Source: Eustoma russellianum (Eukaryota > Streptophyta > Magnoliopsida > Gentianales > Gentianaceae). Taken from it: a DNA stretch of 64,000 bases. The notes under the pieces are model-generated. The model was not told the origin of the DNA. It ran no database searches and saw nothing but the letters and a program-made list of their open reading frames with translations. Where the stretch lies: contig AP025045.1 of assembly GCA_036186865.1 (NCBI GenBank), positions 17,109,082-17,173,081 of the forward strand. The letters are read 5' to 3'. Both the position numbers and the translations under genes were made by a program. How positions within the stretch are numbered: position 1 is the first letter of the stretch; each line of letters opens with the position of its first letter. Of the stretch, positions 9,546-20,982 are shown piece after piece.

Positions 9546-10295
9546 TTGGGTGTGTGCGAGCGCGTATATCATTTAAATTTCTATAATAATTTAAATTGTC
9601 AGACCCCAATGATCTCTTGGATACAACTTTGTGATGCTTTTCTGAAGTATTACGTGCCCAAGACAGCGATCTTAGACAAGATAAGGGCGTTCGACAGGCT
9701 AAAACAGAGTCGGATGATAATGTTGGAGTATGCCGACCATGTCCATGCTTTGGGTAAGTTTGCTCCTGCGATTATGCCTGATAATCGCTTAAAGATGACA
9801 AAATTCGAACGAGGTTTGGACTCAAGAATTCAGTCAGCAATGGTAAATGCATGGATGAGAACATACGAGGACATGATGGATGCATGTTTTCACGTCGAGA
9901 GTGATTTCCGCAGAGTGGCGGCAAGAAAGGCCGATACAGGATACTCCGACAAAGGTAAGAGGTTAAGAGAAGAGATTTGAGTTGGTGGCAGGCCAGGACG
10001 TTGGATCAAGGTTCTGAAGAGAGGCTCGGTTGAGAAAATTTCATAGACCCCCACAACAGAATTTAGTTGTACAGCGGGTTGAAAGAGTTTGCTGCACTTC
10101 AATAAGGGTCATGTCGGCGAATGTAGGAGGTTGGAAAGAGCATGTTATCGATGCGGACGGGTGGGAAACCTTATTCGAGATTGCTCAGAGATGAGAAAGA
10201 ATGCTCTAGGAGAAGTTGCTCAGCAACCGAGGACGAATGTCCGCATTAATGTCATGATTGCCAAGGATATTCGGAAGTCGCCGATGTGGTATGAG
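9546..10295 (+). pseudogene. G2 gag remnant
   Basis: Only the second half of gag is present. A capsid-like stretch (FLKYYVPKTAILDKIRAFDR, then TKFERGLDSRIQSAM) runs from about 9640 to 9980, and a frameshifted zinc-knuckle region lies near 10090-10190. The knuckle reads CYRCGRVGNLIRDC, with Asn where His should bind zinc. The N-terminal gag domain is missing. Translation ends in several stops, so no Gag can be made. Confidence 0.85.
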
Positions 10296-12588
10296 GTACA
10301 ATTTTGGTGAACAAGATATTCACCAATGTACTTTTGATAGCGGCGTGAACCCCTCTTTTGTGGCAAAGGGATTTGTTAAGCGCCTTTGTGGTTCACCAGA
10401 ATAGTTGGAGATTCCATACTGTGTCCAAGCGTCCAAGATCAAATTACGATTTCACATCAACATTGACTATCGATTAAAACAAGTGACAGTTAAGAATTCT
10501 GTGATGGAAGGTTTAACCTTTCAAGGGAATTGTTGTTGATTGAAGGAAGTTGAACTTATTACCAAGTGGTACAGATCTACGAATGACACCGAAGTCAGCG
10601 TTTCTTGGGTCTAGCTAGTTATTATAGGAAGTTTGTCGAGGGATTCTCGACAATAGAGATGCTTCTCAATTGCCTTACTCAAAAGAAGTCCAAGTTTGAG
10701 TGGACGGCATAATGCGAGAAAAGCTTCACGGGGCGTGAGAGGAGGTTAACCATAGCTCCAGTATTGGCTCAACCTTCTGGTACTGATGGGTTTGTGATAT
10801 GTAGTGTTGTGTCGAAAAACAGTCTAGGTACGTAAACTATAGCGTAAGTTATGACTTTCCATCCAAATTGAGTTGAGATGATACTCCACTTGTAGACTGT
10901 GTTTTGATGCAATACGAACGAGATATCGCGTATGCCTCAGGACAGCTAAACATGAGACAGCTAAGACGGTTGGAACTATAAAAGGACTACGACTTGACCA
11001 TTAATTACCATCCAGGGAAAGCTAATAGAGTGGCCAATGTATTAAACGGAAAATCTAACCATGTGCGATAGTCACCACTTGAGAGAGAAATATAGGAATT
11101 TAACTTGGTTTTTGTTGTTTCTATAGTAATGTTTTCGCATCATTGACCGTCACACCGAGTTTGATGGATTGGTTGAAAGAAGCTCAGAAGAAGAATAAGA
11201 CTGTGGGTGATATTGCTGGGAAACTGAGGTATAGTCAGGTTGATGGATTTTAGACCAAGGTGGACGGGAACTTATGTTAGAGGAAAAATGTGTGTACATG
11301 ATTTAGATGAGCCAAGAAAAGAAATTTTGCATGGGGGATTATAGCTCAAGGTTATCAATAAAGAATGGTAGCACCAGAATGTACAAGGATCGCTAACAAT
11401 ATTATTGGTGGTGTAAGATGAAGAGACATATTGCGGAGTTCATTGGCAGGTGTCCAGTATGTCAGTAAGTTGAGACTGAACACCAACAACCTAGTGGATT
11501 AGTGATACCGTTGGAGCTTCCAGGGTAGAGATAGGAACTTATTACTATGGACTTTGTGGATGATTACCGAAAACAAGAAGTGGATATAACATGATTTTGG
11601 TGATTGTGGATCGATCGACCAACCTGCACATTTTCTATCGGTCTCGAAGGAAGTATCTCTCGGAAGTTGGTAAATTTAGATATGGACAACATTGTAAGCC
11701 TACATGGTGTTCCAATAAGTATAGTGTCTGACCGAGACCAACGGTTCACTTCCAAGCTCTGGATAGTATTCTAGAGGGCCCTGGGTAAGGCGTTAAGGAT
11801 GAGTACATCCTATCACCCTCAGACATAAACAGTCTGAACGGACTACGTATACCCTAAAAGACATGTTAAAAGTTGGTGTCCTGGATTTCAAAAGGAGTTG
11901 GGGATGTAATGGTGAAGTTAATGGAGCTCTATCATAATAACAGTCACCACAATGCAATTGATATGGCTCCTTTTGAAGCTTTGTATGGAAGGAAGTGTAG
12001 CTCTTCATTCTATTGGGGATGAATTCGGTGGGAGGACCATCACCAAACATGAACGACTCGAGAGGACATTAGGAAGTGCGAGAATCACTCGAGAGAGACT
12101 CAAGTCGACTCGCAACAAAAGTTAGACGGGTTCTAAACGATGACCTTAGGAGTTAAGGTAGGTGGAAAGGTTTGATTGAGAATATCACCTAAAGCAAAGG
12201 TACTATGATATTGGAGTGAAGGGCAATTTAAGTCCCGTTCTATTGCTCCGTATGAGATACTTGAGAAGGTGAGAGTTTTGGTATAGGAGTTGGAGTTACC
12301 CCCGGTATTAGTGCAAGTCCAAAAGGTATTTTATATATCTCAGTTTAGGAAGTATGAGACGAATCCAAGACATGTGCTTGAAGCACGACCTTTGAAACTC
12401 AACGACGATGTTACTTACGAAGAGATACCCATGAAAACGTAAATTGAAAGGACCCAGTGTTGAGGAAGCAGGTGATCCCTCATGTGAATGTCAAGTGGAG
12501 CAAGCACACGGAATGTGAGGCCACTTATGAACTCGAAGAACAAATGCGGGAGAAGTACCCTCAAATCTTTGACTAAGGTACGTAAGTT
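10296..12588 (+). pseudogene. G2 pol remnants without the RT catalytic core
   Basis: Fragments appear in pol order, broken by many stops and frameshifts. They are a protease-like region near 10310-10540, the RT connection part (LGLA.YYRKFVEGFS like, 10600-10800), RNase H (KDYDLTINYHPGKANRVAN, about 10985-11040), integrase zinc and core pieces (about 11290-11790) and the typical pol tail ending near 12580. The protease joins gag with no intron at 10295/10296. The stretch with the catalytic Asp pair of RT is absent. Confidence 0.85.
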
Positions 12589-12608
12589 TCGAGGACGAAA
12601 CTTTTTGT

Positions 12609-12621
12609 AAGGGGGGTGGAA
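12609..12621 (+). promoter_or_regulatory. G2 polypurine tract
   Basis: AAGGGGGGTGGAA directly in front of the 3' LTR, the expected plus-strand primer. Confidence 0.9.
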
Positions 12622-15381
12622 TGTTACACCCCGTGACTTTTAAGCGCAACTTTCGATACTTAGGTCAACCTTGAATGCAACCTAATCAATTATATAGGTA
12701 ATGTGACTTAGTTACACAAAACATAGAAGAACAAAAGAAAGGGGTTAAAAGTAGAATTAAAAGAAAGTGTGGTAAATTAACAACATAGCCCCTACTAGGA
12801 GTTGAGGGGGTTACAAAGGATGGTATAACCTCCCCTTCTCAGCATGAGGGACGGTTTTGGCCACAAAAGAAGAAGGAAAACCGCAGGAATAGAGAGAGAA
12901 GAGAAAAGGGAGAGGAAGAAGAAGAAGAGAGGAAAGAGAAGGAAGGATAAAGGCCATTTTAGGTTCAATTCTCATCAAGATTCTGCAGTAAATCCGTAAG
13001 ATTAACTAGCAACCAAGGCAAGTAATCTTTCTATACGCTTTATGTAAATTTTGATACTTTAGGCCCTATGTTCTTACAAAGAGAAAACATGAATCACACA
13101 TTAGTATTCTTGACTTGCCTATCTTAAATGCTTTGTTATATGTAAGTCTTGTTGCTAATTGTGTAAAGTCTTGTTCTTTGGGCCATATTTCTGAAATAGT
13201 TGTGCAGTAATTGTTGTTGGTCAACCATGCCCATGAGAGTATATATGTTGATGTGTTTCTTGTCTTGCTCTACTCTTGTGTTGATTGTATACACTTAGAT
13301 GTTGAGAGTAAGTGCAGGAAATTGGGGGATGAGTGATGACATTGTTGTAGTCTTGTTGGTTGGGTATTGTTGATGATAACTCTTGAAGGTGGTGAGTGAC
13401 TGAAGATTTAGAGTGGATCTTGTTAGACATTCACTAAGCATCAATTCATGATTAGATATATGTTAAGTATGATGAATTTGGTTGTTAAGATGGATCTTTA
13501 AGTGTTGAACCTGGAAGGGTTGAAGAAGAAAGGAGTTGGGTAGAAGTTACTGCAGAAAAACTGCAGTTTGGCATCGTCAGAACACTTCGAACGCCTACAT
13601 GAGGCGCTTCAAGTCACATTAGGCGCCTAATGTAGCGTTCCATGTGTCCTGGAACTTTCCCGTACAGAAAAACTGCAGTTTAGAACCGTCCGAACACTTC
13701 GAACACCTACTTGAAGCGCTTCATGTCACATTAGGCGCTTCATGTAGGCGTTCAATGTCTACGGAACATCCCCGAACACTTCGAACACCTAGTATAGGCG
13801 CTTGAAGTCACTATAGGCGCTTCATGTAGCGTTCCAACTGTACTGGAAGTCTTTTTGACCCTTTAGGCGCCCTATGTAAGTGTAGTAACTTTATACACTT
13901 CTTCTGAACATAAAATGCAAGGGTATTTGAGGTATATTTGAGGTGTAGATGGTAAGTTTGATTAAGTAAGCATAAGATTGAATTCTAGTGAATAAGTGAG
14001 ACAAATGGACTTGGTAAAACACGTTTAGGGAGTGTTTGAGGTGCAAGACCATATCCTTGATAGACAAGATGTGTGTGTGTGTGTTACATGTTGATATGAA
14101 GCTATCTGTGCATCCTGCATCATGACATGGGCACTTGCATTTGATTTGAGATATGTTTTGCAAAAGAACAAGAAAGGTAAAGTTTGCGAAAGACAAAATG
14201 GCTGCTGGTTGATCACAGGGTATAAAAGTCACGTCTGCGAAAGCAGGGTATAAAGAGCGTGATCTGTGAATCAACAGCAGGGTATAAAGTATGTTATGGG
14301 GCCGTGGACCTATCCGCACGGAAAATGAAGTATTTTATGGGGCCGTGGACCTATCAGCACGGATATATGATATATGTAATGGGGCCGTGGACCTTTCAGC
14401 ACGGATATATGATATATGTAATGGGGTCGTGGACCTTTCAGCACGGATATATGATATATGTAATGGGGCCGTGGACCTTTCAGCATGGATATATGATATA
14501 TGTAATGGGGCCGTGGACCTTTCAGCACGGATATATGATATATGTAATGGGGCCGTGGACCTTTCAGCACGGGGTATAAAGTTATGATGGCTGTGGACTG
14601 ATCACCCACAGGGTATAAAGTTCTGCTACGCGAAGAATATGATATGTAAAGTGATGAAATGTTTGTGAAATGACATGCATGACATGTTTATGAAAGAAGG
14701 CATATGCATGGGTGTTGTGTGTGATTTTAAAGAAGTACATGCATCATGATACACGAAGCATAAGACTTGACATGCAAGAAACGTGGTTAGTCTATGACTT
14801 GCTTATGTGATTCGTTGTTTTAATACATGTTGGTTCTCGTAACTGTGTTCACATATATGCTTTATCTGTTTTGAGTAATTCTTATTAAGATGCTATTTGT
14901 TAACCCGAGCACCTTATTTTTGGGCAATGTTTTATACACTGGTGACTCGACGTGTGTGATTCCGTAGGGTGTATAGACGGGTTACTTGCTGGCGAAGTTT
15001 TCGCTAAGAACAATCATTCTGTCTCCTTTTCAGGTGAGCCTGATTATGAGTTGATATTTATCGAAGACGACGGCGAGTGGGCTCAGTGGGATGATGGACA
15101 AGGGAATAGATAAATGCTGGAATATTTTGTTTGAGTTTGAAACTCATTGTTATTATGTTGTTCTAAAACTTATGTCGGCTAGATGATCAAACAGTTTTAT
15201 TTCCGCTGCAGTTTTCTGGTTGTAATATTGACAACGAAGGTTTAGATTTTATGACGTTTCCGCTGGTTTTAACTTACATTATGAAGAATGTATGCTTGAT
15301 CTGCTTGACGCTTCGTAGTTCTCATAGTAGGCTACGGCGGGTGCACTGGTTCCGATAACGGTATCGGGCTGGGGCGCTACA
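12622..15381 (+). repeat. G2 3' LTR (2760 bp)
   Basis: Same length as the 5' LTR, with only about five visible substitutions (for example in the array units near 14427 and 14485 and in the repeat region near 13546). It carries the same arrays and splice-like block. It ends GGGGCGCTACA at 15381, after which the G1 LTR resumes. Confidence 0.95.
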
Positions 15382-16857
15382 AGATGAACACACACACACA
15401 CCCTTCACATCAGCCTCATTATTTGGTGCACGCAAGAAAATGACAAACTCGAGAGTATTTTAAGCCTAACACACAACAAGATTAAACCTTGTCCCCATTT
15501 CCTTGCTATAATGACATTTTCCATTTGAAACTCACCCAACCTCCCTTATCCTTCTACCGTGAGCATTTGGTCATGAAAGGAAGAATCTTTAACACATTCA
15601 ACCCTAGATTGACACTTAAACATGCACAAGATCATCAAAGAACTCATCTTTGGAGCAAAGTGCCCCTCCTACACATTTACATACATAGGGCCGAAAGTTT
15701 TGGACTTAAAACTCACCATTTCACAACTAAGATCAAATCTTAGACATTTCTAGCCATTCATGCACACACTTTCACATCTAAACCATAAAAAGTATAGTGT
15801 ACTTGCCTTGTTTGCTTACTCTTCTTGGAAGGGTGAAAAGTTGAAGTCTTTCTCTCCTCTACACATGCATTCCCACGGTGGTGGGGGAGAAAGAAGGGAA
15901 GATAGTTAGTCTATGCTTTTAACTCAACATTCTTCCAAAAAAAAAAAGCAAGAGGGCTTACCAAAAGGAGTGTGAGTAGTGTCCAAGCTTCTCTAAGCTA
16001 GAGTTCTTGAAAGCTTGAAATCCTTGAGCCTAGAGACCATTAAGGTCACGGTTTTGGAGCAAAGAGAGGCACACCATGAGTTTCATCTTCATGAAGGTAG
16101 AAATGTCTTCTTAGGAGGCTAAGAATACTTACCTAATGTCACTTAGCTTTGGAGGAATCCAACTCTTCTTGGTGGTCCTCTTGGCCGTGGGTTGGAAGAG
16201 GAAAAAGGAAGGAAAGAAGTTCCTTTTTGTTCTTGAGACACCTTGGGGTGTTAGGAATCTAGGAAATGTTCAAGTGTACTTTGGGAAAAACTCTTCCTTT
16301 CTTGGCTAAGCTAGCCGTTGGGTAATAAGGGGTGGGGTTAGGGTTTGCCTTAGTTCCTCAAGTTGGGTGGCTTAACCATGGTCATCTTTGGCTAACCAAG
16401 ATTACTTTACCACTAACTATAGTTACTTTAGACCAACCATAGTTTCTTTTGACTAACCATAGTTCCTTTTTGGTTTGGTTAGGTTAACTCTCATTAAGTC
16501 TAGCCACCTTTCTTAATTAGCCTCCCTCCCCCTCCCTTCTTGATGTAACCGGCGGTTGGGGGTCTTTAATGACCCCAACTAGCCTTGAAATTTTATTTTT
16601 TTTCTCCTTTTTTTATAGAAAAATGATACACATTTATGCCATTAGTTAACATTTAAATAAGGATTTTAGTGATTGTCCTTCTTGGCTATGGCCGAAATTC
16701 ACAAGGCCATGGAGCAAATGGAATCTTTCTTGTAATGCACATAGTACTCTTCATAATATACTTATATTGATCATTGTAATTTCATGCGCAAGCGTAAATT
16801 GTCACATGTTTACTAACTCAACCTTAGGTACAAGACGGATTCTATAATTGGGTTACA
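15382..16857 (-). repeat. G1 5' LTR, U3-side piece
   Basis: Continuation of the LTR interrupted at 6648. It shares phrases with the matching part of the G4 LTR (tatacttgcc, then 'aaggtcacggttttgg' and 'gagtttcatcttcatgaag'). A CACGGT motif recurs at about 15877 and 16049, about 170 bp apart. Outer end GGGTTACA at about 16857. The short ORF at 15489-15743 is not supported as a gene. Confidence 0.85.
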
Positions 16858-16860
16858 ACA

Positions 16861-17523
16861 GCAGCATTAGTATATGAAGACTCGGTTTCATTTGCACCTG
16901 CTACACTTCGGGCTTCGATACATTATGATATTGAGATGTGGGTCAAAACTATACAAGGTTCAAAGTTTGCGACGGGATCCACCTTTCGTCTTTCATGCAT
17001 TCCAAGAATACAGTCCCCACGTCTACAGGTAGTTCGATGGCAAACACCATCCTCTGGTAGGCTAAAGTTGAATATTGATGCGTCAGTTGGCAGGAACTAC
17101 GCCTCAGGTGGGGCGATTTTGCATGATCATTTCGGTGCATGTGTGGGAGCGATTTCATTTCGGCTCCCACATTGTGCACCACTGGCAGCAGAGATTCAGG
17201 TAGCAGTGTTTGGTCTGCTATACTTTCTTCCAATTTATCGTTCTATTGTTTTAGAATCCGACTGCGCACAACTGATTACACGCCTGAGGCAGCCACAGCC
17301 TGTCTTTGGTAACTATCATCTTCGGCTATTACGGACATTACTGCATCAGCATTGTCTGGATTTTGTTCATGTCTATAGAGAGGCCAACATGGCGGCACAC
17401 TACCTTGCTCAGCATGCGATGATGTTTCCTCAGACACGGTCCTATTCGTGTCGTAGTCTGCCATCACTCATTCTTGGTGCCATCACTTTGGACATCTCCT
17501 CTGCAAATTTGAGGGTCCCTTAA
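16861..17523 (+). pseudogene. L1 C-terminal RNase H domain (5' part missing)
   Basis: The frame is open from the G1 junction to the stop at 17521-17523. The RNase H fold is recognisable from LKLNIDAS (first Asp), GGAILHDHFG, AAEIQVAVFGLL (Glu), VLESDCAQLI (Asp) and the late VYREANMAAHYLAQHA, the signature seen at the end of plant LINE ORF2 proteins. The Met at 16936 is unlikely to be a start, because homologous linker sequence precedes it. A domesticated RNase H-like gene is possible but unlikely given the LINE-type tail. Confidence 0.78.
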
Positions 17524-18148
17524 GTTTCAGGTCTTCCAAATGGATTGGCAATTTTTCACTATCTCTGCATGTACCTTAGTTAGGGCAGGCAGACCTGGTA
17601 TGATCTTCATTCGATTCGCCATAAACCTTTATCTATGTCTCATATATCTGCTTCACTCAGCGTTTTCTTTATCTTGTGCATGGACGGGATCATGGCTCAT
17701 ATTTGTTTGCCTTGCCGACGACGCTGCTCTTTCCGCCGGGACGAGGGATACGCATTCAGAGTGGAAATCTTCATGGCTTACTTTTATTTTGTTACCTTTG
17801 TATTATTTTTGGGTACCATCACTTTGGACCTCTCCTCTGCAAATTTGCGGGTCCCTTAAGTTTCCCGTCTTCCAAATGGATTGGCAATTCTACGCTATAT
17901 CTGCTTGTACCTTAGTTGGTGCAGGCAGACCTGGTATGATCTTCATTCGATTCGCCATAAACATTTATCTATGTCTCATATATCTGCTTTACTCAGCGTT
18001 TTATTTATCTTGTGCATGGACGGCATCACGACTCATATTTGTTTGCCTCGCCAACAACGCTGCTCATTCTGCCAGGACGAGAGATAAGCATCACGAGTGG
18101 ACATCTTCCTGGCTTACTTTTATTTTGTTACCTTTATATTATTTTCGG
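17475..18148 (+). repeat. 337-bp tandem duplication in the L1 3' region
   Basis: GGTGCCATCACTTTGGAC at 17475 recurs as GGTACCATCACTTTGGAC at 17812, and the following about 330 bp match closely. The first copy spans the stop codon and the last residues of the RNase H frame. The ORFs predicted across both copies are shared because the units are alike, not because they are coding. Confidence 0.92.
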
Positions 18149-18735
18149 GTTGTACATTCTTTCATTTTACACGATAGCGCATATCAACACTCTATTTATA
18201 TAAATATGTACGCTTTTTCCTTCGCCAAGGTTTTATCCACAAGGGTGGTTTTACTTGGCAAGGTTTTAATGCGGTATATCATATATATTTTGGATGTTGA
18301 TAATCACATACTGCTACTATCGATATACTTTAATGCACTGTAATAAGGTTTTCCTCCTTCATAAGTGAGGGCTTATGCTAATAAAACTTCCTTTGATTAA
18401 AAAAAATGTATATGTATGTATACATATATATGTATGTATACTACATGTATGCATAGACATGGATCATGATGCATTTCATCTTTGCTAAAGTTTATTGGAT
18501 TTGGAACATGGAAACCTTGCATAATGCATCATTTGCGAAATCACGCCCCACCGCGGAAGAAAGCGCTCATCAAGTGGACATGCATTGCATCGTTTTATAA
18601 CATTTGCATCATTATGGCGTTATTATAGTATAGATAATATGGATAGCTATGCATGCCATGTTTCGAAAAATTCATTAGATTTGGATATGGAAACTTGCAT
18701 CTGCATTGTTCACGAAATCATGATTACCCACCGTG

Positions 18736-18900
18736 GATGGGATATAGATATGAACCAGCCTCTAGCTGGATATGGATAAAGACTGGCCTCTGGTTGGATA
18801 TGGATATGGACCGGCCTCTGGGTAGATATGGATGTGGACTGGTTCTGATCAGATATGGATATGGACGGGCCTCTGGCTAGATATGGAGTGGTCCACAAAA
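18736..18900 (+). repeat. 28-bp tandem array in GF
   Basis: About five units of the type GGCCTCTGGTTGGATATGGA, period 28 bp. The array occupies the same distance from the U5 end (about 1.2 kb after removing inserts) as the 42-45-bp arrays in G1-G4. Confidence 0.8.
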
Positions 18901-18954
18901 TATGGACATGGACATGCACTGCATATTTTAAAAGAAACTATGCATCATTTGCAT

Positions 18955-19290
18955 CATCATGGATCATGAAAAGCATATGGATATGGATATGGAATTTACA
19001 TGGATATGGACTATGGACTTTATTTTATGAAATATGGAATATGCTTTTCATGAGTTATGGACATGGACTATGGATATGGATTATGGACATAGATTATGAA
19101 AATTAACTAGAGATATGATTTCTTTATTAAATTATGGATATGGATTTTCACTATGTTCATGGACATAGAGTTTTACCTACGGATATGGATTTTCACTATC
19201 TTTATGGACATGGACTATTATGGCCTATTTTATGGATATGGACCTTCATGGAGTAACTTTATAACCATGGACTAATATGGAATATGTATA
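18955..19290 (+). repeat. GGATATGGAC-rich low-complexity stretch
   Basis: Irregular repeats of TATGGACATGGA-type hexamers and longer, continuing after L2 at 20040-20200. It looks like slippage-derived LTR sequence, and no coding potential is credible. Confidence 0.75.
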
Positions 19291-19319
19291 CGTGTGTGTC
19301 TATATATATAAACAGATAA

Positions 19320-20035
19320 ATGGGTCGACACCTAGGCCTTTATTATGAAATATGTCCTTACTTATGCCGGAGAAAAATCATATTACAAAGAAAGTCTCGA
19401 CATAACATCATGAAACAACTGTGTGGTCTATAAGTTATAGCTACAAGTCGAGTAAATGTGAGCTGTTCAGACTGTATTTGATATGCCTTATTAAAACCTT
19501 GGCAGGCAAAACCAACCTTGTGGATAAAATCCTGCACGAAGGGAAAAGAGTACATATTTATCCAGCCTGAGACAGGACGAGAGAACCGAAGTGAAATTTC
19601 ATCCTCATAACATAATAGGCTCAACCGTTTCCTCAACACAAGTGTGGCTCCCAGTGCGGCGTATATCAAGAGAATCAGCATCCCCCAATGCACTAAAATC
19701 CAGCATGCAAGAAGAGTAGAACACTGATTAGACTGTGAGTTTAACATAGGTCCGACAGAATAAGTAATGTAGGCAAGTAAAAGCATATGTACATACCCAA
19801 CCTGCCTACATATTGAAATGTAGGCAAGTATGGCGTGTGCAAGTCAGTGATGAGACAACCACGAGCAACTTTGGCAACATGTGCCAGGTTTAGTATTCCG
19901 AGAAAGCTATGTGAGTCAAGCCGAATGAAGCAAGATGATGTGCCACCGAGTTTGTCTCTCGCGGCGCATATATCAACTCTGAACGCATAAGATGTAAGAA
20001 TGTATGAAGACGACATATGTCTACCCTTATATACA
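19320..20035 (-). mobile_element. L2: inverted 3' fragment of the same LINE family
   Basis: On the minus strand, the stretch with TTTTATCCACAAGG and GCCAAGGTTTTAAT (near 19484-19560) and the end ATAAGTAAGGAC...AATAAAGG match the L1 3' region near 18205-18385. It interrupts the ATGGAC-rich GF sequence. The two predicted ORFs (19358-19786 and 19741-20040, minus) resemble no protein I know and are probably untranslated LINE sequence. Ends are approximate. Confidence 0.65.
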
Positions 20036-20314
20036 TACATGGATTACACAAATTATATTAAAACTCACGATATGGATTTATCATGGAGAATACGTGGACA
20101 TAGAACGACACAAGTTAACTAATGGACATGAAATAAAATAATATAAAGATTTCTATATGGTAGGTATAGATTATTATAAAATGATATGGATTTGGGTTTA
20201 GAATGGACTAACAAATTAATTAAATTATCATACAATTGGACTTGTAACTTATTGGGTATATGGATCTACATGTACCAAAGGTGTTGTCTTTATTTGTGAA
20301 ATAGAGACGGAAAG

Positions 20315-20510
20315 GTAAGTGTTTCTGATGTGTTTTATTTGTGAATCCCGTCTCTGTATGTATGATCCCATTGCGGATCTAAGGGGGTATACTTGCGAGC
20401 GATTTAAATTATCGCTCACACTTATTGTTTTAAATACTTTGCAGTTAACAGGGTTCAGGGCATATGACTATGAGTTTATGGAAGACGAGCTGAGAGTAGA
20501 CTATCTTTGA
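20315..20510 (+). other. GF splice-like block: candidate intron, hairpin and short exon
   Basis: Consensus donor AAAG/GTAAGT at 20315, then TATACTTGC, a perfect 7-bp hairpin GAGCGAT/ATCGCTC (20397-20417), a T-rich tract and acceptor TTTGCAG at 20444 (intron 130 bp). The next segment reads DYEFMEDELRVDYL and stops at TGA 20508-20510, which resembles the G1 and G3 segments. Confidence 0.6.
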
Positions 20511-20982
20511 TGAGACCAGTAGATCCGAAAGATACCTTTGGATTTGTGATTATATAAGCCTTGTATTTACTTTCTTTTGTATTGTTGAAATACGTCGACT
20601 TATACAGGGGAGATGAAAAAAAAGGATCTTAAGCTTGACTTCTATACGTGACCGATCTAAACCTGTAGCGCCCCGCACCAGACCTCGTCCAAATGCGGTG
20701 CAGCAGCGTACTTCACTACGGAGAGTACAAAGCGTCATGCATAACATGTAAAAATCCATAACTTGAGTCATGGACTACCATGTTAACATTCAACAGGGTA
20801 GCAAAATTTAGGCAGAATTAAAAACTTCAAAATAAACATGCTTGCCGAAAACATTAAGTCCAAAACATCAGTCCAACAAAACGAGGTAAAACCGAAATCC
20901 CAAAAGTTCCAAACATAGTTCATAGTACAAACATCATGTCAGCACAAAAGTCCTTAAGCATCATCTTCTCTCGGCTTCTTGA

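Larger units (their letters stand above)
6649..15381 (+). mobile_element. G2: recently inserted, defective Ty3/gypsy element
   Basis: Two 2760-bp LTRs (6649-9408 and 12622-15381) with TG...CA ends enclose a 3.2-kb interior with a primer site and a polypurine tract. By eye the LTRs differ at about five bases, which means a young insertion. Flanking 5-mers are AGATA and AGATG, a target duplication with one mismatch. The host is the LTR of G1. The interior carries only fragments of gag and pol and cannot code for any whole retrotransposon protein. Confidence 0.93.
1..16857 (-). mobile_element. G1: Tekay/Del-like Ty3/gypsy element, 3' end outside the window, split by G2
   Basis: Read on the minus strand the order is LTR (16857 down to 4531, interrupted by 6649-15381), tRNA-iMet-type primer site, gag, protease, RT, RNase H, integrase. 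The domain order with integrase last is that of Ty3/gypsy. The LTR pieces are 4531-6648 and 15382-16857, about 3.6 kb together. The outer end (GGGTTACA at about 16857) abuts LINE coding sequence, so G1 jumped into L1. The rest of integrase and the other LTR lie to the left of the window. Placement in Tekay/Del rests on gag and RT similarity to G3, which still has its chromodomain-like tail. Confidence 0.9.
16858..18407 (+). mobile_element. L1: LINE (non-LTR retrotransposon), 3' part
   Basis: It contains the terminal RNase H domain typical of plant LINEs, a long 3' untranslated region with a 337-bp tandem duplication, an AATAAAA-type signal near 18380 and a short A tail at 18399-18406. The upstream part was separated by the insertion of G1 and lies beyond the left edge. 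The A tail abuts GF sequence, so L1 inserted into GF. Confidence 0.8.
18408..20663 (+). repeat. GF: old gypsy LTR, left piece
   Basis: Plus-strand LTR related to G2, recognised by the conserved U5-proximal block (20315-20510) and, after removal of G3, by its end GAGGCGCTACA at 44331. The U3 part is not in the window and should lie left of L1. Inside are a 28-bp array, ATGGAC-rich sequence and the inverted LINE piece L2. No primer site follows its end, so it was a 3' LTR or a solo LTR. Confidence 0.7.

Noticed and set aside
17540..18343. 267-codon ORF downstream of the LINE RNase H as a membrane protein gene
   Set aside because: It runs through the 337-bp duplicated LINE 3' region; its repeated hydrophobic segments are the duplicate units read in one frame.
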